Below, piece by piece: positions 19,487 to 29,256 of a DNA stretch of 64,000 nt. The notes under the pieces are model-generated. The model searched no databases. It had not been told where the DNA came from and saw nothing but the letters and a program-made list of their open reading frames with translations. Every line of letters starts with the position of its first letter. The first letter of the stretch is position 1. This DNA is from Cymodocea nodosa (taxonomy: Eukaryota > Streptophyta > Magnoliopsida > Alismatales > Cymodoceaceae). The DNA lies in contig CM072345.1 of assembly GCA_036874045.1 (NCBI GenBank), forward strand, positions 4,861,501 through 4,925,500. The letters are read 5' to 3'. The position numbers were made by a program, and so were the translations under genes.

Positions 19487-20902
19487 TATTAGGACCCTAG
19501 TATTTTGATAATGCAAAAACCTATGTGAGGAAACATATTGTATTTCATAGATAAGACAGTGCAGCAAAAGATTGGAAGGCAGATAAACAGATACAGGTAG
19601 TTTAGAAATTACTGCTATAAAGTTACAAGAAAATTAGATAGTTACCAAGCCTAAATATATAGAAGAAAGTTAATTTTTGGTAAGTTACAAGCTTAAGTAT
19701 CCAAAGAATAAAAAGCAACAGAAATACCATCAGATAGTTAGAAGAATAACTATCCGAAATCACAAGGCCTTCGGAGAGTTATGAAAGACAGTTAGTTGAA
19801 TGATCCGAAAGATCAGGGAAAATCAGAAAGTTAGAAAGCCTAACTATTCGAAACTTAAGTCATTCAATTTCCCACGTGTAGAAATCCAGAACTGAAGTCT
19901 AAAGAATTTTTCGGTGAGTTAGAAAGCTAACTATCTGAAAAACAGGAATTTTTAGAAGGTTACAGACTTATCTATCCAAAACTTAAGTTATCCTTTTATG
20001 CACGTGCTGAAATAAGAATGTAGTTAGAATCTTAAAGAAAGATTTCGGTGGGTTACTGTAGCTAACTATCCGATAGTCAAAAGACAGTTCAGTAAGTTAC
20101 AGTTACAAGTATCCAATCGAATGATAGCTCATATGTACAATCTGAAATCCTACATGGCAGAAAAACTTAAGTGATTTTTCGGTGAGTTACAAACATCCTT
20201 CGGAAAGTTACATAGCTAACTATCCGAAAGTTTGAGAAAATCAAAAGGGTATCTTGAAATACCTTCCTGAACGGTAACTTATGATATTTAGGTCTGATTT
20301 CTTAGCAAGTACAGTAGAATACATCCATTGGAAGAAAAATATGATCGTTATACCTTTTGGTATAAATATGAGAAGTGAAGAGAAAATCAAATAGAGATAA
20401 CAATCATATTATGCTGTGAGCTACACAAAAATTTCAGATACACTCTCAAGTCTGCAACATTCAAGAATACTCTTAAAGATTCACTACAACAGAAAAGCTC
20501 CTTGTGCTAAAACTCTAATAGAAAAATTCAAAGCTGTTGGTTCGTGAGTTTCAACCTGAAAACTCATTATTGGTTGAGAGCTTTAACCTGAAAGCTCGAA
20601 GAAAGGTTGGTTATTCAGCTTATACCTGAAAGCTCTAAGTGTTGGTTCTTGCTTCAACCTGAAAACAAGTGTTGTAAGTACTTGTCTACTTAGTGAAGCC
20701 CAAGTGTATCTTGGGGGTGGACTAGTTGAGTTGGTGAACCACCTAAAATTTTGTTGTGTGTTATTTTCTACTTACTATTTGCATCCATTTAAATTACTTC
20801 AACTCTCTATTTAATAGAATCAGTCGATTCTAAATTAAAAGAAGTAAAACTTACACACCTTCACCATTCACCCCCCCTCTAGTGAGCCTATCGATCCTAA
20901 CA
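19487..20902 (+). repeat. 3' LTR of Copia B
   Basis: About 1416 bp. It starts TATTAGGACC (expected TG) and ends GATCCTAACA, giving inverted ends TTAGGA/TCCTAA. The terminal CACCCCCCCTCTAGTG stretch is usual at the end of SIRE-like LTRs. The middle holds many AACTATCCGAAA/TTTCGGTGAGTTA motifs (19680-20240). It abuts Copia X sequence at 20903. Confidence 0.85.
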
Positions 20903-21279
20903 TAAATGACTTAACTATCTGGATAGTTAACTTTCTAATATCCTTGGTCTTTCGGATAGTTAGCTCCTTAACTTTCTGATTTTCCATGCAGCCATCTTTC
21001 TAACTTTCCGAAAGAATTCCTATTGCTTTAAACTACCTTTCGGATACTTAGCTGAGAATAGACTGAACTTCTTGGCTTTCTCTTTCAACTATGAATGAAC
21101 TACTTATAATGTGATATCTTCTGGATTCTTTGTGCAACATTCGTCTAGTCTATTTAGAAAGTTCAGAAATGAAGGAAATGGAAAGTTTAGATTCCTGTGA
21201 ATTAGAAAGTCCATATTCTTGAGAAATGAAGGGCTATTTGTGCACGTCTCAGAAACTTAGGAAAGTTAAGATTCCCATA
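20903..21279 (-). repeat. LTR of Copia X, left part
   Basis: 20985-21167 matches 58143-58305. The rest extends to the Harbinger insertion. It contains CGGATAGTTA motifs like the other LTRs. Minus orientation follows from the second part at 27332-27441, which ends at a polypurine tract. Confidence 0.6.
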
Positions 21280-21299
21280 GTGGGGTTTGTGCTAGATGG

Positions 21300-21804
21300 A
21301 ATGTTCAGAATTGAAATATACTTTTTTAATTAAAGAATTCTAATAATTAATTTTAATTTACTCTATTTCTTCACATCACAATAATTACATTTTAAGAAAA
21401 AATTTCAAAAACAAAAATATTTATTTATTAATAATATCATAAACAAATTGAACAAAAGTTGTATTGTGTATTACCTATTTGAACATAGCATATCACAACC
21501 AATTACTTTTCGAAATTGTTAACTAACATAAATAAAATTCACAACGTAAATATATTATTTGGCCAGGCTGGGTTGGTCTGTGGGTTGATTTGGGCTGGGC
21601 CTAGGTTGGCCCATGGGCCAATTCGGGCCTGGTTGAAATCTAATGGAAAATAAAAAATAGAAAATAGAATATGATACCTCTCTTATATACATTAATAAAT
21701 GTAAACATAAAAGTTGATGTATGCAAAATTAATAAAAAAGTAAAAGTTGTTAAAAAATTAATAAATGTAATACAAACTTGTTTAACGTAGAACTTGATGT
21801 CACA
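21300..21804. other. AT-rich DNA inside Harbinger, no gene seen
   Basis: Non-coding. 21390-21545 is a diverged copy of the sequence at 22790-23045. A GGCCAGGCTGGGTTGGTCTG patch near 21560-21640 is locally G-rich. Confidence 0.5.
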
Positions 21805-22195
21805 ATTGAAAATTAATAAATGTATTTATAAATAAAATAATGTGTTTGAATGATGAATTGATTATCGAAAACGTTGTAAATTTTTTTATTTTTATTTTAA
21901 TTTAAAATCAAAAAAATAAATATAAAAAATTAATAATTGAAAATTAATAAATGTATTTATAAATAAAATAATGTGTTTGAATGATGAATTGATTATCGAA
22001 AACATTGTAAATTTTTTATTATTATTTTAATTTAAAATTAAAAAAGTAAATATAAAAAATTAACAATTGAAAATTAATAAATGTATTTATAAATAAAATA
22101 ATGTGTTTGAATGATGAATTAACTATCGAAAATGTTGTAAATTTTTTTCTTTTTATTTTAATTTAAAATCAAAAAAATAAATATAAAAAATCAAA
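21805..22195. repeat. Three tandem ~130-bp AT-rich repeats
   Basis: Units begin at ATTGAAAATTAATAAATG near 21805, 21936 and 22066, with a spacing of 131 and 130 bp. Each contains GTGTTTGAATGATGAATT and ATCGAAAA. Confidence 0.85.
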
Positions 22196-22740
22196 AACTT
22201 CAATTGGATCGAAGTTGAGATTCGGTATGACCAAAAAAAATAAAAAACTGAAAAACTTATGTTCGACCGAAGACTGAGCTTCGGTCTAACCGAAGAAAAA
22301 TATAAAAAAATAAAAAAGTTTCAGTTAGTAAGATTGAAAAAATAAATAAAAGAAAAAAAAATTCAATTAGACCGAAGCTCAATCAAACTGAAAAAAATTA
22401 AAAGACTTTGATCAGACCGAAGGAAAAAATTCAATCTGACTGAAAAAAAAATAAAAAACTTCGATTAGATTGAAGGAAAAAATTCGGTCTGACAAAAAAA
22501 AAAGTAAAAAAACTAAAAAACTTCACTCGGACCGAAGGAAAAAATTCGATCTAACCGAAAAAAAATAAAAAACTTAAAAACTTCAGTCAGACCGAAGTTT
22601 AGACTTCGATTTGACCGAAGGAAAAAACAAAAAACAATTCAGTTAGTCAAAGTGTTGAACCGAAGAAAAATAAAAATGAAGAAAATTTTACCGATCGCAT
22701 CGAAGCTAGTCTAACGGTTTGACTGGAAAAAAAATAAAAG
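22196..22740. repeat. Array of TTCGGTC/GACCGAA palindromic words in A-rich DNA
   Basis: Roughly 20 degenerate copies of CTTCGGTCTGACCGAAG-like words, separated by AAAAAATAAAAAACT. Many are half-palindromes changed by C/T differences. No coding content. Confidence 0.7.
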
Positions 22741-22769
22741 AAAAAGAAAACTTATATTTTAAGAAAAAA

Positions 22770-23040
22770 TATTAAGTCTTCTTATTTATATTTATTAATA
22801 ATATCAATTTGAACAAATTGAACAAAAGTTGTATTGTGTATTACCTATTTGAACATAACATATCACAAACAATTACTTTTCAAAATATTAAGTCTTCTTA
22901 TTTATATTTATTAATAATATCAATTTGAACAAATTGAACAAAAGTTGTATTGTGTATTACCTATTTGAACATAACATATCACAAACAATTACTTTTCAAA
23001 ATTGTTAACTAACATCCAATATATAAATAAAATTCACAAC
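22770..23040. repeat. Direct repeat of ~117 bp
   Basis: AATATTAAGTCTTCTTATTT and the following 100 bp occur at about 22770 and again at about 22887. A third, diverged copy is at 21390-21545. Confidence 0.75.
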
Positions 23041-23116
23041 ATAAATATAAATTGTCAACATACAAATATTCAAATATTGTAACATAATAATTTGACAAAG
23101 TTACATATGAAATAAT

Positions 23117-24147
23117 TTAAAATTCACGTCCATCCCACATGGCAGTCTTCATGTTGTCACGCATTTCATCTGCTATTTGTTTTCTTCGTTCTTGTGTCAT
23201 TTCTAATGTACTATCTATCTATGAAAGCTCATCTTTAGTAATTCCAATTTCTTCGTTTTCTAGATCAAATTCAGCTAACTCATCTTCTAGATCTTCTAAT
23301 AAATCTGCTCTGTCAACTTTACATATAAAATTATGTAATAGGAAGCAAGCCATCACAATCTTCGTTTGTGTATCATAAGGATACGGCATATGTCCTCGTA
23401 AGATTGCAAAACGATGTTTAACAACTCCAAATGATCGCTCAATCACTGATCTTAATTGTGAATGTCTGTAATTGAAGTTTTCGACTGCATTTTCTGGAAC
23501 TCTATTATTTTCATATTCAGATAGATGATATCTCACTCCTCGATATGGACAAATAAATTCAGGTTGATTAGGATAACCAGCACCAACCAAGTAAAACTTT
23601 CCTGTATATAATTAAAAATTAGTGTAAATAAAAAAAATATATTCAATAATGTCATTTTATACCTGGTGGAACCTAGAATGGATGATGTCTTGTGACGGCA
23701 TCTTGAAGGATTCTTGCATTAGAAGCTGATCCTTCCCAACCACTAAGAATATATGTAAATTCCATATCAAAATTACATGCAGTCATAACATTTTGACTTA
23801 ACTCTCCTTTTCTATTTCTAAATCTTGTTGTTTGTCGTTCATAAATAGTTGCCTTAATATGTGTTCCATCAATAGCACCAATGCAATTCTGTTAACGTAT
23901 GAATAAGAAAATGAGAAAAAAATAATATACAAATCAATTTCATATGAAAATATATATTTACCCCAAAATAGGGATACACATTTGAATCATTCAGTATTCT
24001 ACTTGGAGTTGATGTTGGAGGCATTGCAAGAAGTTGTTTATTCAAGTTCAAAATTGCATTAAGTACTTCATTGAAGTATGTACTAACAACCCATGCAGAC
24101 CGAGAGAAGCGCTCCCTTGTTACTCCATATCGTTGGTTTATGAACAT
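23117..24147 (-). pseudogene. PIF/Harbinger transposase (DDE superfamily 4), three exons, inactive
   Basis: Exon 1 (24147-23962): RYGVTRERFSRSAWVVSTYF, the helix-turn-helix region. Exon 2 (23888-23663): NCIGAIDGTHIKA with the first catalytic Asp and GWEGSASNARIL. Exon 3 (from 23601): YHLSEYENN, RSVIERSFGVVKHRF with the catalytic Glu, and the usual MRDNMKTAMW end. Introns of 73 and 61 bp have GT/AG ends. The second catalytic Asp, expected in YLVDAGY, reads Gly (LVGAGY); 47 residues separate it from the Glu, as in DD47E. TAG stops lie in exon 2 (before VPPG) and at 23219-23221. The N-terminal ~100 residues are missing, and the gene starts about 70 bp after the Myb gene. It would cut and rejoin the transposon ends in the nucleus. 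Confidence 0.85.
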
Positions 24148-24217
24148 TACACATTATTCACCACAATAATAAAGTTCATCACATCCATCAACATTACTCA
24201 ACAATAGAAAAGTACAT

Positions 24218-25318
24218 TCATAAGTTGTGATACTTAATCCATTCTACCCTCATATCTGTTGGGATGCTAAGAAATTGCTCTGCTAGTTCTTTTCTTTCCT
24301 ATAAAGTCATTACTTTGAATTTCTCACTGCTGGTAAGACTTTCAATTTGCAATAATGCTTCTATAGCTTATGCTATAAGACTTCCTTGTTTCACTTTGAA
24401 ATGTAGCATTTGCTCTTGCACTTTAACTTGTTGTTTCTAGATCTGAAGTTGTTCTTTCTGGATCTGAAGTTGTTCTTTCTGTATGTTTGTTACATTATCA
24501 TAATATTCTTGTCGAGCTTTAACTTTATCCTCTTCTTTTTCACATAATGACATAGATGTAGCTTCTTTAAATGAAGATGCCATTAGTTGTGCTGACTCTG
24601 CATGTGGTCTTGGACATTTTCCCTTTTTCACCTCATTGAACCTTCTTGATGAAGACATTGGAGATTGAAGTTGGGTACCATCTGTATTCATTGGACTATC
24701 ACTTGGTGGTGTGAAGTATTGAAAATGATTTGGTGGAGGTGTTATTTCATTTGGTTCATTCATAGGTATGTCTCCTTCATTCTGAGTAATTGTTTCAGGG
24801 TCTCTACTAACATTCCCTGTAGCCATATTACTTTCAAATAACAATTGCAGTTGATCATAAATAGGACATGGTTTACCTTTGAGGGGGGCACAATCTGGGT
24901 GTTTCTGCAAGATTAAAAATATGTTAGTATATACAGAACGTACAAATTATATTAACACATTCAAAAATATTACCTTAATAAATTCATTCCAAACTTCATC
25001 TGAAATATCAGTATGACCTTGTATGTAATTCCATCCCCAACCACTTTAAGACATAATTTTTGTGTAGTTACGATACATCTATCGCCATGTTTTAATTCGA
25101 CTGTCAACATTTTTCTTTGTGATACTTGCATTTGTGTCATTATTGTACTTCTATATTACCTTGTTCCATGTTTCAACTTTAACTTTTCCATCATGTGTTT
25201 TTCCATTCCTTTCATTTAAAACATCTTCTAATATACCCAAAAATGTGGCATCTGCTTTTGCATTCCAACTAGTATAAGATCTTTGTCTACTTGGTATTGT
25301 ATTATCTGTAGTAGCTAT
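24218..25318 (-). pseudogene. Harbinger Myb/SANT-like DNA-binding protein, three exons
   Basis: Exon 1 (about 25318-25160): SYTSWNAKADATFLGILEDV, KVETWNKV, the Myb/SANT-like (Myb_DNA-bind_3) start. Exon 2 (about 25140-24975): DSRIKTWR, SGWGWNYIQGHTDISDEVWN. Exon 3 (from 24904): KHPDCAPLKGKPCPIYDQL, a Pro/Asn/Thr-rich linker, a basic patch (VKKGKCPRPHAES), a QKEQLQI coil repeat, and a C-terminal helix region ending EWIKYHNL. Introns follow GT/AG. In Harbinger this protein binds the ends and helps carry the transposase into the nucleus. Several in-frame stops in exons 2 and 3 make it a pseudogene. Same strand as the transposase. Confidence 0.8.
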
Positions 25319-26250
25319 ATCTAATTTGCAAAACATATATATAAATGAAAAACACATCATTGAAATATGGATGACAATGACAACATCAATCATTAACATA
25401 AAAATTAAATAAGTTATTATTCATTCAATGACAATATGCATTAAAAATGGATAAGAATGAATAATTTAAATAAGTTACTAGTCATTCATAACACATATGA
25501 AATGGCATACATAAGAATTTCATACTTTTTTTTGTTGGATTTGTAATCAAAATATAACTAAAGAAATAAGTTGGATATCATGAAAAGGGAAGCAAATGAA
25601 GTAAGAACAGCAGCAAAAGATATTCAAGAATTAACACATAGCCTACACTAAGATTGCTTAGGTCTAGGCATGCTTTGTTGCTAATGCAAGGCCAACATAG
25701 TCCCTCCTTGTCTAGAGAAAAATCCAAATAATGTAGGACCTCATTAATGCAAATTGAGTCATATTGATCACAACAGAAAATATTGAGTCATATTAACAAA
25801 ATCCTAAATCTTTAACAACCTTAGTTCTTGCAAAAGATCTTGCTTCTTGTTTTTTCAATTTTCCTCTTCTCATTAATCTCCACTAACCATATAAACATGA
25901 TATGAACTTCTAACTCTTATTAACAAAATACATATGTTACAAATGTTACCTTGTAAATAAGTTCAGACGACTGATACAAAATAAGTTCCACCGCAAACAA
26001 CAGAAATTATTAGAGGTGATGAATGGATGAAATAAAAAGTTACTCAATGTAAACTTTGGTAGATAAGATAAGAGTGTTTGCTCGGAAAGCTCTACGTCTA
26101 CCCTTATTAGTTTCCACCTTACGTCCCTACCTATTTGTTCTTGTAACGACAAAAATGAAATTTTGAACGTAGTAAACCAGGAATAGTGGCTCGCCGACAT
26201 GCACAGGTAATAATATTTGTTAGTATTCTTCTGGCTGCAAGAAATAAACT
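25319..26250. other. Harbinger 5' flank, no gene recognised
   Basis: AT-rich sequence upstream of the Myb gene. It may hold its promoter and first exon. The open frame at 25946-26200 shows no known domain. Confidence 0.4.
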
Positions 26251-26280
26251 ATGCAAAAGTTTCATGAAATTATTACCTTC

Positions 26281-27180
26281 GAGCGGTCAGTGAGCTTCGA
26301 GCAATCGACGAGCTTGGAGCGGTTAGCGAGCTTGGAGCGATCGACGAGCTTGGAGCGGTCGGCGAGCTTCGAGCGATCGGCGAGCTTCAAGCGATCAGTG
26401 AGCTTTGAGCAGTCAGCGAGCTTTCTAGCGGTCGGCGAGCTTCAAGTGGTCGGCGAGCTTTCGAGTAGTCGACGAGCTTCTAGTGGTCCGTGAACTTTGA
26501 GCGGTCCAGGAGCTTTCGAGCAGCCGATGAGCTTCAAGCGGTCCGTGAGCTTTCGAGTAGTCGGCGAGCTTCAAGCAATCCACGAGCTTTCGAGTAGTCG
26601 ATGAGCTTCGAGCGGTCGGCGAGCTTCGATTGGTCGACGACCTTCGAGCGGTCGGCGAGCTTCGAACGATCGGTAGGAATCATGCAACTAGCGAGCTTCG
26701 AGCAAACGAAATCAGGGCATTCGGGCAGTCGGCGAGCTTCGACTGGTCCACGACCTTCGAGCAGTCGGCAAGCTTCGATTGGTCGACAACCTTCGACCAG
26801 TCGGCGAGCTTCGAACGGTCAGTAGGAATCACGCAACTAGCGAGCTTCGAGCAAACAAAATCAGGGCATTTGGGCGGTCGGTGAGCTTCCAGCGGTCAGC
26901 GAGCTTTTGAGCAGTCGGTGAGCTTCGAGTGGTCTACGAGTAGTCCAGGAGCTTTCGTTCAGTCAGCGAGCTTCAAGTGGTCCGCGAGCTTTCGAGCAAT
27001 CGACGAGCTTCGAGCGGTCGGTGAGCTTCGAACGGTCGACGGGAATCACGCACCTAGCGAGCTTCAAGCAGACAAAATCAGGGCATTCGAGCGGTCAGGG
27101 ATTCCTTGATTTCAGAGGGGTGAGTCTTCGAAATCAGGGCATTCGGGCGGTCGGGGATTCCTTGATTTCAAAGGGGTGAG
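26281..27180. repeat. GC-rich minisatellite, ~18-bp units
   Basis: About 45 degenerate units of GAGCTTCGAGCGGTCGGC type with length variants. A longer unit (GGTAGGAATCACGCAACTAG, then GCGAGCTTCGAGCAAAC and ATCAGGGCATTCGGGCGG) is embedded near 26670, 26815 and 27030. GGGATTCCTTGATTTCA is repeated at 27098 and 27150. In one frame it reads as repeated SASFER/STSLER (26251-26493, 26601-26825, 26918-27109). It sits just inside the right end of Harbinger and is far richer in GC than anything around it. Confidence 0.85.
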
Positions 27181-27331
27181 TCTCCGTAATCAGGGAAAAT
27201 TTTTCCTTTTATATTTGGGAAAGTTAACAAACTTTCCCAAGTTTCCAAACCTGCACAAACTACTTACATACTTTCTTTACTTTCATTTCTTTCCTTTCTT
27301 AAAAATTCGAGTAGGCACAAACCCCCCCTTA

Positions 27332-27441
27332 GTTCCAATTTGCTTCAACTTTTCCATCCATATCTGTTTATCCTACAACCTGTGAAATACATACACTTCT
27401 CTCATAAATGTTTGCATTATCAAAATACAGAGGTCCTTTCA
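27332..27441 (-). repeat. LTR of Copia X, right part (LTR start on the minus strand)
   Basis: Matches 58308-58412. On the minus strand the LTR begins TGAAAGGACC, related to TATTAGGACC of Copia B; both continue with GTATTTTGATAATGC. The polypurine tract follows at 27442. Confidence 0.75.
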
Positions 27442-28414
27442 ATCTCCCCCTTTTTGATAATGACAAAATCCTTTGCATTAAATTACATGTATTTCACTCC
27501 CTAGATTATTTCTATATAGAGAATCACATAGAGCATAAGTAAAACAAAGATTTACAGTGAATACAATATAATGGAGTTAATTTCTCCCCTCGTTTGTGTG
27601 TTGAGAATTTAAATACTGTAATTTCCATATTCTTCTCTCCCTTTTGTCATTAGATAAAAGGAGTTCCACAATTTTCTTTTGCTAAAGTAACTACTATATT
27701 TCTCCCTTTTTTTACTGAATCAATTGCATGAATATCTTCGAATACTGATTTTGAATTTGCATTAAATGTCAACTGTCTATGTGTTGATATCAATTGTTGA
27801 AATATTTTCATAATTGCAATCTATTTTCTTCTTTCCCTTTGATGTTGTACTACTTTTCTTCTTTCTTATTTGAGCACAACATCAATTGAAGTATCAATTT
27901 CCTCAATTCTTGTCTGATACCAGTTGTTGATATATCAATTTTTGAGATGTTAGTGATTGCTCTCTTGGTTTGTGGCATTTCTTCCTTTGTTGCATTTATT
28001 TACTGCATCATCTGTAAAAATTGAAAAATAGTGAAATGCTAATTGTTAATGTAGCATTCTATAAATATGCAGTTAATATTTGTAGTTGCTACCACATGCT
28101 CTTCCCCTATCTATATGGATGTTCTTTGATTTTTAATAGCAAGCTATAGGCTCTCCTCCTATATGCATGCCCTCTTTATACACTTTCTTTTTGAACTGAA
28201 GCAACATTCTAAAATCCCTTCATATAGTAGGTTCTCTCCCTACTTATATGCTTTTCCTTGCAGATAGATTTGTTGCACCTATTTTGCACAATGTCATTTA
28301 TGATACCAACTGAACTAGGTACCAATTGTTAATCAAAAACATCATAAATGATTCTTAATCATTTGGCTTCTAATTCCCAACCATTTATCTTCTCCTAGAT
28401 CTTTATTTCAAGAG
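27442..28414 (-). mobile_element. Copia X 3' internal non-coding region
   Basis: Starts with ATCTCCCCCTTTTTGATAAT (polypurine tract on the minus strand), followed by sequence like Copia B 1850-2155 in reverse complement. Two further tract-like sites follow. No coding block seen. GATACCAGTTGTTGA-type words resembling an initiator-Met primer site and LTR end occur near 27795, 27918 and 28308. It ends where the R LTR begins. Confidence 0.6.
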
Positions 28415-28930
28415 GTTCATTGAAACTTTATCTTCCTGGAGTCTTGTAGAATATCTTCTAAGTCTTCGATTTAGTCGAACATTTATCCTTTAACTCTTCG
28501 AGTTTTTGCACCTGCAAAACACGCGACTAAACTAGGAAACTTATCTGTTCGTTAGTCCTTTTATAAAACTCGAACAGTTATCTATCCATGCGTATAAAAA
28601 CTCGAATAGTTATCTAACTATTCGATTTTTCATTACCGAACGCACATGGAAAACACGTGACAACTTAAAACATTAAAAACACACATGCAGATAACTTAAC
28701 TATACGAGTTTTTAACATAAAGTATTCGACAAAAACGAAACGTTAACTATCCGAAAGTTTAACTATTGCAAATCTAGCTCTTCAGAAATCTTTAATTTAT
28801 CCGACTTAAAAATGAAACTTTCCGATAATCTGTTAACTATTATACTTAGAGAAATATACTTAGAGAATATTATGTAGACTTATTTAAATACGATAATAAA
28901 GTATACATCATCAAAATTAAATACCTAACA
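28415..28930 (-). repeat. 3' LTR of Copia R (partial)
   Basis: Matches 57623-58140 at about 97% by eye. On the minus strand it starts TGTTAGGTATTTAATTTTGA. The remaining part of the LTR is not present at this end. It contains AACTCGAACAGTTA and AACTATCCGAAA motifs. Confidence 0.85.
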
Positions 28931-29040
28931 ATCTCCCCCTTTTTGGTGATGTCAAAACCTAATAAGTCACATAATTTATATCTCCCCCTTTTTGGCATTA
29001 TAAAAAAGTAAACAAACTATTTTCTCCCCCTTTAGGAAGT
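28931..29040 (-). other. Triple polypurine-tract-like sites of Copia R
   Basis: On the plus strand: ATCTCCCCCTTTTTGG at 28931, ATCTCCCCCTTTTTGG again near 28979, and TCTCCCCCTTTAGG near 29021. The first abuts the LTR. Confidence 0.7.
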
Positions 29041-29256
29041 TAAGTTTTATAAATGTAAGGAAGGATATCTTACTAAGTATATATTAATCAAAATGATAGT
29101 GTCAACCATACATAGGATTTATGGATTAAGCAAAAACTATTTAATATCATAAACTGTGAAAAATAATCACGTAACATTAAAATTAGTAAACAATTTACAT
29201 AATGGTTTTGGTTACAAATTACAAAAAATAAATCATGTAATACATAATTTGTGTAA

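Larger units (their letters stand above)
21280..27328 (-). mobile_element. PIF/Harbinger DNA transposon in the LTR of Copia X
   Basis: About 6 kb with two minus-strand genes, a DD47E-type transposase and a Myb/SANT-like protein, the usual Harbinger pair. Likely inverted ends are GTGGGGTTTGTGC at 21280-21292 and GCACAAACCCCCCC at 27315-27328. About 17 of the first 24 bases match. TTA follows on the right, the usual target, but the left flank reads ATA. X LTR sequence resumes on both sides. The interior is padded with three repeat arrays. Both genes carry stops, so it is not autonomous. Confidence 0.7.

Noticed and set aside
26251-27109. Open frames reading SASFERSTSLER repeats as a repeat protein gene
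   Set aside because: They are frames through a minisatellite with a unit near 18 bp, which stays open by periodicity. No start context, domain or partner was seen.
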